DNA from: JBDSYA01 sp039925865
GTDB taxonomy: Bacteria; Bacteroidota; Ignavibacteria; Tepidaquicellales; Tepidaquicellaceae
Assembly: GCA_039925865.1 (NCBI GenBank)
Contig: JBDSYA010000324.1
Coordinates: forward strand, 1-25,755
DNA: 25,755 bases
Reading direction: 5' to 3'
The notes under the pieces: generated by a model
The model's database searches: none
Seen by the model: the letters and a program-made list of their open reading frames with translations, nothing else
What the model was told of the DNA's origin: nothing
Position numbers and translations under genes: made by a program
Shown: in pieces, positions 8,690 to 17,612 of the stretch
Layout of the letters: every line of letters begins with the position of its first letter
Numbering within the stretch: the first letter of the stretch is position 1

Positions 8690-8726
8690 ACTGTGGTATG
8701 GTAATTGATTAATTTAGACTGTGGTA
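8690..8726 (+). repeat. Short direct repeat ACTGTGGTA x2 upstream of the CHRD gene
   Basis: ACTGTGGTA occurs at 8690-8698 and 8718-8726, a period of 28 bases (close to 2.7 helical turns), ending about 75 bases before the CHRD start codon. Direct repeats at promoter distance can be activator sites, but two copies of nine bases are weak evidence. Confidence 0.25.
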
Positions 8727-8802
8727 CAGATAACCAATATTTATAAATATAACCACTTAATTTAATAATAAAAATTTTTTTTGAATTTAAAACTTAATTC
8801 CC

Positions 8803-9828
8803 ATGAAAACAGCAAACTATTTTATTATTTCCTGCCTTTTAGCAATTTCTCTAATTTTTTCAACATCGAATTCCAAGGCAGAGGTTTTTACCATTGACAT
8901 CACATTAACAGGATTAAAGGAAGTTCCACCTAATCCTTCCACTGCCACAGGCGTCTTATTTGGTACATATGATGATGTCACAAACGTTCTGGATTTTGAT
9001 TTGATCTTTAACGGTTTATCTGCTCCAACGACCGCCGGTCATTTTCATGGTCCTGCCCCGGCAGGTGTTATCGCCCCTGTTCAAATTGGTTTTGCAGGTT
9101 TTCCCGTTGGCGTAACTTCAGGGTCTTACTCTAATACTTATGTACTTACACCAGCTCAGGAATTACAAATCCTTGGTGGTTTGTGGTATGTTAATATTCA
9201 CACAAGTCTTTTTCCGGGTGGAGAAATTAGAGGACAATTAGAAGAGGGTACGCTTCCGGTAGAATTGTCAAGCTTTACTTCAACCGTTAATCAAAACAAA
9301 GTTGAATTAAACTGGTCAACTGCAACGGAAGTAAATAATTCAGGATTCGAAATTGAAAGAAAAAATTCATCTTCAAATGAATGGATAAAAGCCGGTTTTG
9401 TTGCCGGAAACGGAAATTCGATCGGAACAAAAAACTTTTCTTACACTGACAGGGTAAACACCGGAATTTATAATTACAGATTGAAACAAATCGATTACAA
9501 TGGTGTTTATGAATATTTTAATTTATCGAACGAAGTTATTGTTGGTGTACCTTCAGTATTTAATATTTCACAAAACTATCCAAATCCGTTCAATCCTACC
9601 ACCAGTATAAATTACGAAATTCCAAATGAGGCTGTGGTAAGTATCCAGTTGTTTGATATGTCCGGACGAGTTGTTTCCAGTCTTGTTAATGAAAGACAAA
9701 GCGCAGGATTTTATACAATACAATTAAATGCTTCCGACCTGCCAAGCGGAACTTATTTTTACAAAATGTCAGCACAGGGTGAAAATGCAAACTTCACCTC
9801 AACAAGAAAAATGACATTGATTAAATAA
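8803..9828 (+). CDS. Secreted CHRD-domain protein with T9SS type A tail
   Basis: 341 residues. Signal peptide MKTANYFIISCLLAISLIFS..., with cleavage likely after SKA (residue 26). Residues about 28-145 are a CHRD (chordin-type) domain: TLTGLKEVPP, TATGVLFGTYD, AGHFHGPAPAGV, LTPAQELQILGGLWYVNIHT and GGEIRGQL are its hallmark blocks. The His residues in HFHGPA and NIHT are conserved in the family. Residues about 150-245 are the linker domain common in ignavibacterial exported proteins (LPVELSSFTSTV, VELNWSTATEVNNSGFEIER, YNYRLKQIDYNG). Residues 253-341 are the T9SS type A domain (FNISQNYPNPFNPTTS..., TRKMTLIK). Exported by Sec and T9SS. CHRD proteins outside animals have no settled function. 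It is a single-gene unit: long upstream region and its own terminator. Confidence 0.93.
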   Translation: MKTANYFIISCLLAISLIFSTSNSKAEVFTIDITLTGLKEVPPNPSTATGVLFGTYDDVTNVLDFDLIFNGLSAPTTAGHFHGPAPAGVIAPVQIGFAGFPVGVTSGSYSNTYVLTPAQELQILGGLWYVNIHTSLFPGGEIRGQLEEGTLPVELSSFTSTVNQNKVELNWSTATEVNNSGFEIERKNSSSNEWIKAGFVAGNGNSIGTKNFSYTDRVNTGIYNYRLKQIDYNGVYEYFNLSNEVIVGVPSVFNISQNYPNPFNPTTSINYEIPNEAVVSIQLFDMSGRVVSSLVNERQSAGFYTIQLNASDLPSGTYFYKMSAQGENANFTSTRKMTLIK

Positions 9829-9847
9829 AAATTCTTTAGAATATATT

Positions 9848-9883
9848 AAAAGCCGGTTGATAATCTCATCCGGCTTTTTTTTT
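9848..9883 (+). terminator. Rho-independent terminator of the CHRD gene
   Basis: AAAAGCCGG, loop of 13 bases, CCGGCTTTT, with the T run reaching 9883. It is located 20 bases after the stop of the CHRD gene. Confidence 0.93.
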
Positions 9884-10152
9884 ATGGTGAACCTTTGCAT
9901 ACTATTCTAATTCATACCTTACCTAAGAGTTTTTATTATAACTTCCAAATCTTCTGTATGCCAAATCTATATTTGTGAAAAATAAGTTGTTTTAGCTTAA
10001 TTTTTAATTGTGCTAAAAATAATTTTGTAAATTGTAATTTTTTTTTAATTTGGGTAAATTTATCCTAAGTAAGAATTTTAGAAAGCATCTCTTTACTTAA
10101 TCTCTCACCACCACCGATTAACTAAATTATAAATAAAAAAAGAAATAAGACC

Positions 10153-11817
10153 ATGTGCGGAATTGTATGTGTTTTTGCCAAAAATAACGGCGTTCAGGAA
10201 TTAAGACAGAATATTTTAGAAATGTCAAAAAAAGTACGTCACCGCGGTCCGGACTGGTCAGGAATTTATTGCGGTGTTAATGCAATCTTTGCACATGAAA
10301 GGCTTGCTGTTGTTGATCCCAAATCAGGAAGACAGCCAATATACAGCGAAGATAAGAAACTTATCCTTGCTGCTAATGGCGAAATTTATAATCATACAGA
10401 ATTAAGAAAAGAAACAGGCGAATATAAATTTTTAACAGAGTCTGACTGCGAAATCATTCTTGCTCTTTACAGGAAAAAAGGAGTCAGTTTTATTGAAGAC
10501 CTGAATGGGATCTTTGCATTTGCTTTATTTGATGAAGAAGAAAACAGCTATTTTATTGCCAGGGATCACATAGGAATAATTCCGCTATACATGGGCTGGG
10601 ATAAATCAGAAAATTTTTACGTGGCATCAGAGCTAAAAGCACTCGAAGGGGTTTGTGATAAGATTCGGGAATTTCTTCCTGGTCATTATATTTACAGCAA
10701 AGAAGGAATTGAATTGAAAAAGTGGTACCAAAGAGACTGGACAGAATATAATAATGTTGAAAAAAATGTTTCTGACATTGAAAAATTAAAAAATTCTCTG
10801 GAACAAGCTGTACACAGGCAACTAATGTCTGACGTGCCTTATGGAGTTTTACTTTCCGGAGGTCTGGATTCTTCAATAATTTCAGCTGTTACAAAAAAGT
10901 TCGCGGCAAAACGTATTGAGTCAGATGATAAAATGCAGGCATGGTATCCACAGCTGCATTCTTTTGCGATCGGACTTGAAGGCTCGCCTGATCTGGAAGC
11001 TGCTAGAACTGTTGCGAAACATATCGATTCAATTCATCATGAAATTCACTTTACTATTCAGGAGGGATTAGATGCAATTTATGATGTGATCTATCATCTG
11101 GAAACTTATGATGTTACTACAATTCGGGCTTCCACTCCAATGTATTTACTGGCGAGAGTCATTAAATCCATGGGAATAAAAATGGTGCTCTCCGGTGAAG
11201 GAGCTGATGAAATATTCGGTGGTTATCTGTATTTTCATAAAGCTCCTGATGCAAGATCATTTCATGAGGAAACAATTCGTAAACTCGGCAAACTTCATCT
11301 TTACGATTGCCTTCGCGCTAATAAATCACTGGCCGCATGGGGAGTAGAAGGACGCGTTCCTTTTTTAGATAAAGAGTTTTTAGATACTGCAATGCGATTG
11401 AATCCAAAGGATAAGATGGCAGTTGACGGTAAAATGGAAAAGTGGATATTGAGAAAAGCATTTGAAGATTATTTACCTGAAAATATATTATGGAGACAAA
11501 AAGAACAATTCTCCGACGGCGTTGGCTATAGTTGGATCGATACTCTAAAAGCTTTTGCGGAAGAACAGATAAGTAATGAAATGCTTAACAATGCAAAAGA
11601 TCGCTTTCCAATTAATCCTCCAATGTCAAAAGAAGAATACCGATACAGGGCAATTTTTAGTGAACATTTTCCATCCGATTCTGCTGCCAAATGTGTACCT
11701 TCTGTAAAGTCTGTAGCTTGTAGCACTCCTGAAGCACTTGCCTGGGATGTTTCATTTCAAAATACAAATGATCCATCCGGTAGAGCTGTGAAATCGGTTC
11801 ATAAAGATGGTTATTAA
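10153..11817 (+). CDS. asnB: Asparagine synthetase B (glutamine-hydrolysing)
   Basis: Makes asparagine from aspartate, glutamine and ATP (giving AMP, PPi and glutamate) in the cytoplasm. The 554-residue length equals that of E. coli AsnB as I recall it, and the similarity runs end to end. MCG gives the N-terminal Cys nucleophile after Met removal. Glutaminase-site residues are visible: R50 in AHER, NGE at 75-77, and D98 in SDCE. The synthetase domain has the PP-loop SGGLDSS at 235-241, then YDVTTIRASTPMYLL, VLSGEGADEIFGGYLYFHKA, the VPFLDKEFL segment and WRQKEQFSDGVGYSW. It ends VACSTPEALAWD and DPSGRAV, typical of the family. The leader is long: a TATATTTG (-7-like) lies at 9968-9975, without an obvious -33 partner. 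No terminator follows; the convergent gene's stop is 28 bases away. Confidence 0.98.
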   Translation: MCGIVCVFAKNNGVQELRQNILEMSKKVRHRGPDWSGIYCGVNAIFAHERLAVVDPKSGRQPIYSEDKKLILAANGEIYNHTELRKETGEYKFLTESDCEIILALYRKKGVSFIEDLNGIFAFALFDEEENSYFIARDHIGIIPLYMGWDKSENFYVASELKALEGVCDKIREFLPGHYIYSKEGIELKKWYQRDWTEYNNVEKNVSDIEKLKNSLEQAVHRQLMSDVPYGVLLSGGLDSSIISAVTKKFAAKRIESDDKMQAWYPQLHSFAIGLEGSPDLEAARTVAKHIDSIHHEIHFTIQEGLDAIYDVIYHLETYDVTTIRASTPMYLLARVIKSMGIKMVLSGEGADEIFGGYLYFHKAPDARSFHEETIRKLGKLHLYDCLRANKSLAAWGVEGRVPFLDKEFLDTAMRLNPKDKMAVDGKMEKWILRKAFEDYLPENILWRQKEQFSDGVGYSWIDTLKAFAEEQISNEMLNNAKDRFPINPPMSKEEYRYRAIFSEHFPSDSAAKCVPSVKSVACSTPEALAWDVSFQNTNDPSGRAVKSVHKDGY

Positions 11818-11845
11818 TAAGCTGCAAAGTATTGTTGTATTTTAT

Positions 11846-13942
11846 TTATGGAATAATTTTCGTTATAAATCTTGCTGAGTTATTTTCTGCGATCGCTGCA
11901 TCGCCTGCATCGACCACATTATCACCTGTAAGATCTGTATTCACATATCCTTTCATAAAATTCAAAACATCATTATCAATTGCTGAGGCATCTGTCGCAT
12001 CAATAATTCCGTCCTGATTAACATCTCCTGAGTAGATCGCATATCCTCCGGGAGAAATTTGTCCCTGAATAAATGTCATATTAATGCCAAACGCTTTAGA
12101 TGAAGAAGATGTGAAATCGAAAATTGACGGCGCCCCATTTAGTTTTTCACATGAGTTGTGACTGTAAGTGGTAATATGATTTCTGTGTATAACTTCATAG
12201 TAATAGCATGAATCTGAATTTGCATTTATAAAGTTATAATTTCCTGTTCCGTTAGAATCCAGCATCACACTGGCAGAATCTTTTTTGGTATAGGGCGGAA
12301 TTTGATTTCTTAAGATAACCTTCACAGTGTCCGGTATCATTTTATCACCATTAAAAAATCCCTCCAGAAATACTTTTAATCTCAGTGTAAGATAAGTTCT
12401 CGGCGCAACATCTATTTTGTATGGAGAGATCTCAGCAAATTCTATCCAATTGGCTGTGCCTGCCGGTTGTGAATAATAAAATTCATTCGGTCTGATAGGA
12501 TTTTCGATCTGGTAGCTTACACGCAGATTTCTTGCATCCGTCTGTGAATATCCGGCATAATAATATGAACCGCATATTGTTACAGGCGAAGGTAAAAAAT
12601 ATGTCGACCTTTTTATAATTCCTGTATTTCCTGCCGGTGAAATTCGAAGAGGAGAAGTGTGAAGCAAACTTCCAGGTGAACCACCCGGACCGTCAGCTGA
12701 ATAAATCACAACTTTATAAGAATTTGATCCCTGCCCATTATCAGCAAAGAATGACATATCAATTGCGCATAATGTCAAGCATGCCGGAGTATGAAATCTT
12801 GCAACATAATCCCCTGTCCCGACGCTTAGTCCTGCACCACCGTTTGGATTTAATGAAGGGATGAAATGATTCCAAGTATTTACCGTTACAATATTTTTAT
12901 ATGTAGATTTATTATTGCCGGTGATATCTTCATTGTTACTTACGGCTTCTGATATTATTGAATCTGCATTCAATGCATTTTCAATAAAGTAATTATGAGA
13001 AACTGTTTTAGATTCGATTCTCTCTGTGATGATAGTGTCAATGAAAATATACTTGATAAAACCATCTATCACTCTTTTTACTCTTGTTGTTAAAATTATT
13101 GTATCTTTAATATTCCGGGTATGGTTGATCACAGTTTTGATAAAGTTAGTATCTGCCCCCGGATAAAATCCAATTGCTCCCATTGAATAAACAGGGCCGG
13201 CTGAAACTATATCTATCTTATTACATCCAAATCTGGTTTCGGGCCGCAGATTTGAAGAGCCTGTTGCTATCACTCGAAGACTATCATCGGATTGCGAAGA
13301 TTTTAAAATAGGATTAGGCAATACCTTATTTGCCCATGCTACATTTGAAATAGTTGCCAACGGTCCGTTTGGATTAGAGTATTCAAATGCAACATATATT
13401 CCTCCTCCGGTATATATAAAATTTTCCGGTTCATTAAGCGTGATGTCAAATACACCATGTTGTATTTGAATTTGCAAAGTGTCAGAATTTACCAATGACA
13501 TTTGTGTAATTGCAGAATTCCAGTTTGAGGATTTATTATTCGTCACATCAGTTGTATTTTCAAAATATACTTTGAAATATCCTTTGGCCGCCACGTCTGT
13601 ACCATACTTATAATTATAGCCTAAACTTGTGATATTTACACCGGATGGAAATCCCGAAGTTTGCATTTCCGCTGCCGTTATTAAAAAATAACAACGCGAA
13701 TATCTGAAAAGAGACTGAGGAGCACTGTGCCGCGAATGAATTCCGTCATGAAATAATGCTGTTACAACAGAGTTCTCAGCATCATCAAAATTTACTTTTT
13801 TATCTGCTTTATAATTATTTTCATAAAGAATATCACGAACAGGATTTATCGAACCTGCATCTAAATCTGCATCGTTATATTCAATGTTAGTGAAAATAAT
13901 GATTGAAGCAATTAAGCTGATAATAAAATGCGAACTGTTCAT
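11846..13942 (-). CDS. Large secreted beta-sandwich protein with dockerin-like C-terminal module
   Basis: 698 residues. The N-terminus (MNSSHFIISLIASIIIFTN) looks like a weak signal sequence without a clear cleavage motif. Residues about 65-240 hold a domain with SLFRYSRCYFLITAAEM, then GVNITSLGYNY and FKVYFENT. This resembles beta-sandwich segments seen in secreted Bacteroidota proteins, but I cannot name the family. Residues about 375-515 hold another beta-rich domain (YVARFHTPACLTLCAIDMSF, then SYKVVIYSADGPGGSPG). Residues 520-698 are the shared C-terminal module: LKVFLEGFF, DTVKVILRN, VIHRNHITTYS, FDFT, KAFG, then loops GDVNQDGIIDATD and TDLTGDNVVDAGD, ending ITKIIP. There is no T9SS type A tail and no peptidase or glycosidase motif. 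It is a single-gene unit; its upstream region also holds the terminator of the glf operon. Confidence 0.88.
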   Translation of the reverse strand: MNSSHFIISLIASIIIFTNIEYNDADLDAGSINPVRDILYENNYKADKKVNFDDAENSVVTALFHDGIHSRHSAPQSLFRYSRCYFLITAAEMQTSGFPSGVNITSLGYNYKYGTDVAAKGYFKVYFENTTDVTNNKSSNWNSAITQMSLVNSDTLQIQIQHGVFDITLNEPENFIYTGGGIYVAFEYSNPNGPLATISNVAWANKVLPNPILKSSQSDDSLRVIATGSSNLRPETRFGCNKIDIVSAGPVYSMGAIGFYPGADTNFIKTVINHTRNIKDTIILTTRVKRVIDGFIKYIFIDTIITERIESKTVSHNYFIENALNADSIISEAVSNNEDITGNNKSTYKNIVTVNTWNHFIPSLNPNGGAGLSVGTGDYVARFHTPACLTLCAIDMSFFADNGQGSNSYKVVIYSADGPGGSPGSLLHTSPLRISPAGNTGIIKRSTYFLPSPVTICGSYYYAGYSQTDARNLRVSYQIENPIRPNEFYYSQPAGTANWIEFAEISPYKIDVAPRTYLTLRLKVFLEGFFNGDKMIPDTVKVILRNQIPPYTKKDSASVMLDSNGTGNYNFINANSDSCYYYEVIHRNHITTYSHNSCEKLNGAPSIFDFTSSSSKAFGINMTFIQGQISPGGYAIYSGDVNQDGIIDATDASAIDNDVLNFMKGYVNTDLTGDNVVDAGDAAIAENNSARFITKIIP

Positions 13943-14102
13943 TTAAAAATATAGCAATAAGTATTTCAAAAAAAAGATTTTTTCAATTCATAAAATCAAC
14001 GAATTTTTTTATGAGATATTCCCCAAGTTGGCATTATTGAAATTAACTATTGATGCTTAAACATTTCAATATAAATGTTTTCCGCAAAAGAATTTCATTA
14101 AA

Positions 14103-14143
14103 TAAAAAAAAATCTGTTTGGCTGACATTGCCAAAACAGATTT
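14103..14143 (-). terminator. Rho-independent terminator of the glf operon
   Basis: On the minus strand, AATCTGTTTTGGC, loop AATGTCA, GCCAAACAGATT form a 12-bp stem with one bulged T, followed by about nine U. It lies about 60 bases after the glf stop. The plus-strand reading lacks a U run. Confidence 0.9.
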
Positions 14144-14203
14144 GATGATAAAGCTATAAAGATATTATTCTACAAATATTTACAAGAATGATTCAGATTC
14201 TCT

Positions 14204-15388
14204 TTAATCAGAGATCTTTGAGGATAAAAAATTATGATTTCCATTATATAGTTTACTATTCAGTATTTTATCAACAGTCAAAGTTTTTAACCCTTCTGTT
14301 TCGCTGATCTTTTTAAAAAGTGTCAATGACTGAGCAACTACCTGATCCATATTATAATATTTATAAGTAGCAAGACGTCCGGTAAACAAAACTTTTTTAG
14401 AAAGTGTATGGGAAAGTTCTGCATATTTTTTATACAATTCATTATTTTCATTTTTTGGGATCGGATAATAAGGATCACCCTTCTCTGATGGTATTTCATA
14501 AATTATACTTGTCTTTGAATGTGTTTGTCCTGTCAGATATTTCATTTCGGTAATTCTTGTGTATAGACGTTCGTTTGGATAATTGATAGTTCCTGTGCTT
14601 TGATATTTTTCGCTGTCATGAGTTTCAAAAACAAAGTTAAGCGAGCGGTAAGGAAGTTTACCGTATTCATAATCAAAATATTCATCTATAGGTCCGGTAT
14701 AAATCATTTTCTTGAATGGGATAAAATGCTGAACATCTTTGTAATCTGTATTGAGCATTATATTTATATTAGGATGGTTAAGCATATTTTGAAACATAAC
14801 CGAATATCCGTTAACGGGCATAGACTGATATTTATCATTAAAATACCTGTCATCACAGTTATATCTTAAAGGAATTCTGGCTGCAACTGATGCATTCAAT
14901 TCTGAAGGATCCAATCCCCATTGTTTTTTTGTATAACTTTTAAAAAATTTTTCATAAAGTTCCTTACCTATTTTGCTAATCACAAAATCTTCTGAAGAAT
15001 TAATTTCACTGCGATGCTCAGCTTTTGATTTCAGAAAGGTTTCCATTTCAAATGAGTTAAGATTCATCCCGTAAAGCCGGTTGATCGTGTTTAAATTAAT
15101 AGGAATGGGTACGAGTTGGCCGTCTACACTGGCAAGAACTTTATGCTCGTAATTTCTCCATTTAGTAAAATTTGAAAGATAACTAAACACTTCAACTGAA
15201 TTAGTGTGAAATATATGGGGACCGTATTTATGGATTAGTATCCCATCCGGATTATAATAATCATAGGCATTACCTCCGATGTGATCTCTCTTATCTAAAA
15301 TTAATATCTTCTTATTCAAAACTCCTGCGAGACGCTCTGCTAAAACACTGCCGGCAAATCCTGCTCCTACAATTAAATAATCATACAT
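14204..15388 (-). CDS. glf: UDP-galactopyranose mutase
   Basis: FAD enzyme that interconverts UDP-galactopyranose and UDP-galactofuranose, the donor for galactofuranose in capsules, O-antigens and other surface glycans. 394 residues, typical for the family. The N-terminus MYDYLIVGAGFAGSVLAERL carries the FAD-binding GxGxxG (8-13), followed by LDKRDHIGGNAYD, HKYGPHIFHT (53-62), and the PIPINLNTINRLYG substrate-site segment. The C-terminal part has GRLATYKYYNMDQVVAQSL, the conserved end-region with the Arg that contacts the substrate phosphates. It is the third gene of the minus-strand operon, 22 bases after the fusion gene, and has an AAAGGA ribosome site about ten bases upstream. A terminator follows. 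Confidence 0.97.
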   Translation of the reverse strand: MYDYLIVGAGFAGSVLAERLAGVLNKKILILDKRDHIGGNAYDYYNPDGILIHKYGPHIFHTNSVEVFSYLSNFTKWRNYEHKVLASVDGQLVPIPINLNTINRLYGMNLNSFEMETFLKSKAEHRSEINSSEDFVISKIGKELYEKFFKSYTKKQWGLDPSELNASVAARIPLRYNCDDRYFNDKYQSMPVNGYSVMFQNMLNHPNINIMLNTDYKDVQHFIPFKKMIYTGPIDEYFDYEYGKLPYRSLNFVFETHDSEKYQSTGTINYPNERLYTRITEMKYLTGQTHSKTSIIYEIPSEKGDPYYPIPKNENNELYKKYAELSHTLSKKVLFTGRLATYKYYNMDQVVAQSLTLFKKISETEGLKTLTVDKILNSKLYNGNHNFLSSKISD

Positions 15389-15410
15389 GTTAATTGGTCC
15401 TTTCTGTTAT

Positions 15411-17606
15411 TTATTTAACTAAAATATGTTGGTCACTATTTGATCTTACTCTTTTATAGTTTTTAATAAAATCTCTTATTGCTTCATCTAAAGATGGAAG
15501 GAATCGACCTTTAATCGAGGTCAATGCACTATACTGAGGTCTCCTGGCACTATAATTCATTTGTTCAATACTAATTTCTTTTAAATACTCAGTATTTAAT
15601 CCTGCCTGAGTTGTAAATTGAAATGCAAACTCCGACCATGTTAAAGCACCTTCGTTAGTTAAATGAAAAATTCCTTTTTCATTATCTATCAGGAGATCCA
15701 GACATTTATTCACAAGATGCGGAAGATAAGTGGGAGATATTATAACATCATTGGCAACTTTATAAAATCTTCCTTCAGATATTTCATTGTATATTAAACT
15801 CAAAAAATTATATTCATCATAAGGTGAAAAAAATGAAGAGGTCCTTACAACTAAAGTATCCGGATTATTCTGCATAACAAAATGCTCTGCAAGAAATTTA
15901 CTTATTCCATATATGTTTAAAGGATCCGGTTTGTCATCTTCGGAATACTCCTTTTGCTTATCTCCGTTAAAAACAAGGTCTGTTGAAAAAGTTAATAATT
16001 TAATTTTATGTTCATTACACAAAACGGAAAGATCAATTACTCCTTTTGTATTAATATCAAAACAATTTTTGATTTCGCACTCTGCCTGATCCACATTTAC
16101 GTATCCTGCACAATTAATTATTGCCCAGGGTTTATACATCCTGATCATAGATGTCATTTGTTCAATATTGCAAATGTCAAAATTATTTCTGCTAAATGAC
16201 AAATAATTAATAGACCTTTCATCACAATGCCTTGCAAATGCTTTTCCAAGTGAACCCCTTTTACTTATAATAAATATAAGTTCACTTGTATTTGGTAACT
16301 CCTGGATATCCGGCTCAGCATTATAGAAACGATTATTTTTTTTCCACCAACCGGATCTTTTCAGGATCGGATGAGATGCGATGTTATTATGAAGATCTTT
16401 TATCATAGTTACCATAGCCGTTTCACGAAGTTTTCCCGACGATATATCATAGATCCCTGTTTCATACTTCAAGTGCTTTCCGGTTAAAAGTTCATTCCAC
16501 CCGTATGATCCCAAAAGCGCCCAGGCAGTAATGGCGCGAATGTCGACACCTTCAGTCTTCAGATCTATGCAGTCTTTCCAAGCATCATAAAACCATCTCA
16601 TTTGCTCTTCTCTGTGACAATTCATATGAATTTCTGTCAGTGCAACAGGTAATTTATATTTAAACCATATCTCTTTAAGCCGTGATTTGAGACCTGTTTT
16701 TTCTGAAATGTTGACTCGAACAGCTTCCACATCCGCATAAACATTCACTTTATTTTTGCCGTGTTTATCAGAGGGATATTTATAAATTTTTTCGTCAAGA
16801 TATCTTTCTGATGTGACATAATAGTTTGCTCCGATAATATCAGGTACACAAATATTGTCAAGAAAAAAATGCAGGTCACTCAAAGGAATTCCGCAATTCA
16901 GAATATAAAACCATAATGGATGTTTGCTGTCTACCAGACCTGTAAGAAGATCAAATGTCAGCCATCTTCTGATGTTTTCATAATCTGCCTGATACTTCAT
17001 GAAAGGAGTACTATAAATTTTTGCAAGATCCTCAGTTTGTATAAGCTTTGCATCCGGATTAATCTTTTTTATTTCCTTCATCGAAAGAACAACGCCTTTA
17101 AGCTGATTCAAAAGCATTTTATAAAAACTGTATTCATCACTTAAATGCGGATACCAATGTCCGTATAATCCTGAAAACCTTGCAGTTGTAAGAGGCTCGT
17201 TAACCGGAATATAATATTGCAGTGACGGATTATTATACGCAACCTGCGATGCATATTGTGACAACAAATACGGAAAATTTTCATCAAGCAAATCCGTATA
17301 AGATGGACCACTGCCATGATGCATCAAACCAGCAATTGGTATAATATTATGTTCTGTTAATTTCAATAATTCATGCTGCAATTCTTTAAAATCAGGTGGA
17401 GTATGTTTTAAGGGTTGAAATTTTTCCCATAAGACAGGAAAACGAACAGCTGAAATTCCCAGTGTAGTTAACTCGTTGAAATCGGTTTTTCTTTTATAAT
17501 TTCCCGCTAGTTCCAATTGATCCAGATATTGATCCTTCACACGATTGATCGTACATTCTGCTCCAGCCCAGATTTCTACTGAATTTTTTTTGTAACCAAA
17601 ATCCAT
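15411..17606 (-). CDS. GH1-like glycosidase / RmlD-like reductase fusion
   Basis: 731 residues, cytoplasmic (no signal peptide). Residues 1-415 form a glycoside hydrolase family 1-like TIM barrel: IWAGAECTINRVKDQY, LTTLGISAVRFPVLWEKFQP, GLMHHGSGP, the acid/base motif PVNEPLTTARFSGLYGHWYP with E137, TEDLAKIYST, PDIIGANYYVTSERYL, and LTEIHMN with the likely nucleophile E325. Residues about 440-715 form an RmlD-type short-chain dehydrogenase: INCAGYVNVDQAE, TFSTDLVFNGD with STD 541-543, and YGISK giving Y566 and K570. This type reduces a dTDP-4-keto-6-deoxysugar with NAD(P)H. The start of the cofactor loop reads SKRGSLG: the usual first Gly is replaced. As I recall, the same fusion occurs in other bacteria near glycan genes. 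It sits between a glycosyltransferase (6 bases) and glf (22 bases). The true substrate is unknown. Confidence 0.9.
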   Translation of the reverse strand: MDFGYKKNSVEIWAGAECTINRVKDQYLDQLELAGNYKRKTDFNELTTLGISAVRFPVLWEKFQPLKHTPPDFKELQHELLKLTEHNIIPIAGLMHHGSGPSYTDLLDENFPYLLSQYASQVAYNNPSLQYYIPVNEPLTTARFSGLYGHWYPHLSDEYSFYKMLLNQLKGVVLSMKEIKKINPDAKLIQTEDLAKIYSTPFMKYQADYENIRRWLTFDLLTGLVDSKHPLWFYILNCGIPLSDLHFFLDNICVPDIIGANYYVTSERYLDEKIYKYPSDKHGKNKVNVYADVEAVRVNISEKTGLKSRLKEIWFKYKLPVALTEIHMNCHREEQMRWFYDAWKDCIDLKTEGVDIRAITAWALLGSYGWNELLTGKHLKYETGIYDISSGKLRETAMVTMIKDLHNNIASHPILKRSGWWKKNNRFYNAEPDIQELPNTSELIFIISKRGSLGKAFARHCDERSINYLSFSRNNFDICNIEQMTSMIRMYKPWAIINCAGYVNVDQAECEIKNCFDINTKGVIDLSVLCNEHKIKLLTFSTDLVFNGDKQKEYSEDDKPDPLNIYGISKFLAEHFVMQNNPDTLVVRTSSFFSPYDEYNFLSLIYNEISEGRFYKVANDVIISPTYLPHLVNKCLDLLIDNEKGIFHLTNEGALTWSEFAFQFTTQAGLNTEYLKEISIEQMNYSARRPQYSALTSIKGRFLPSLDEAIRDFIKNYKRVRSNSDQHILVK

Positions 17607-17612
17607 TTTTTC

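Larger units (their letters stand above)
8291..8802. other. 512-bp divergent intergenic region
   Basis: Lies between the start of the FG-GAP gene (-) and the start of the CHRD gene (+), so it should hold both promoters. No ORF longer than about 20 codons was found. Visible structure: an 11-bp perfect inverted repeat at 8395-8420; a cluster of ATCAT/ATGAT words with GATCATA...TATGATC around 8508-8535; CTAAGG...CCTTAG at 8602-8632 overlapping a TTGACA and an inner AAGGT-AC-ACCTT; and a repeated ACTGTGGTA at 8690 and 8718. No clear TAnnTTTG box with a correctly spaced upstream TTG was found for either gene. Confidence 0.5.

Noticed and set aside
10553..10876. 107-codon minus-strand ORF inside asnB
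   Set aside because: Fully inside a confidently identified gene on the other strand, with no recognisable protein features.
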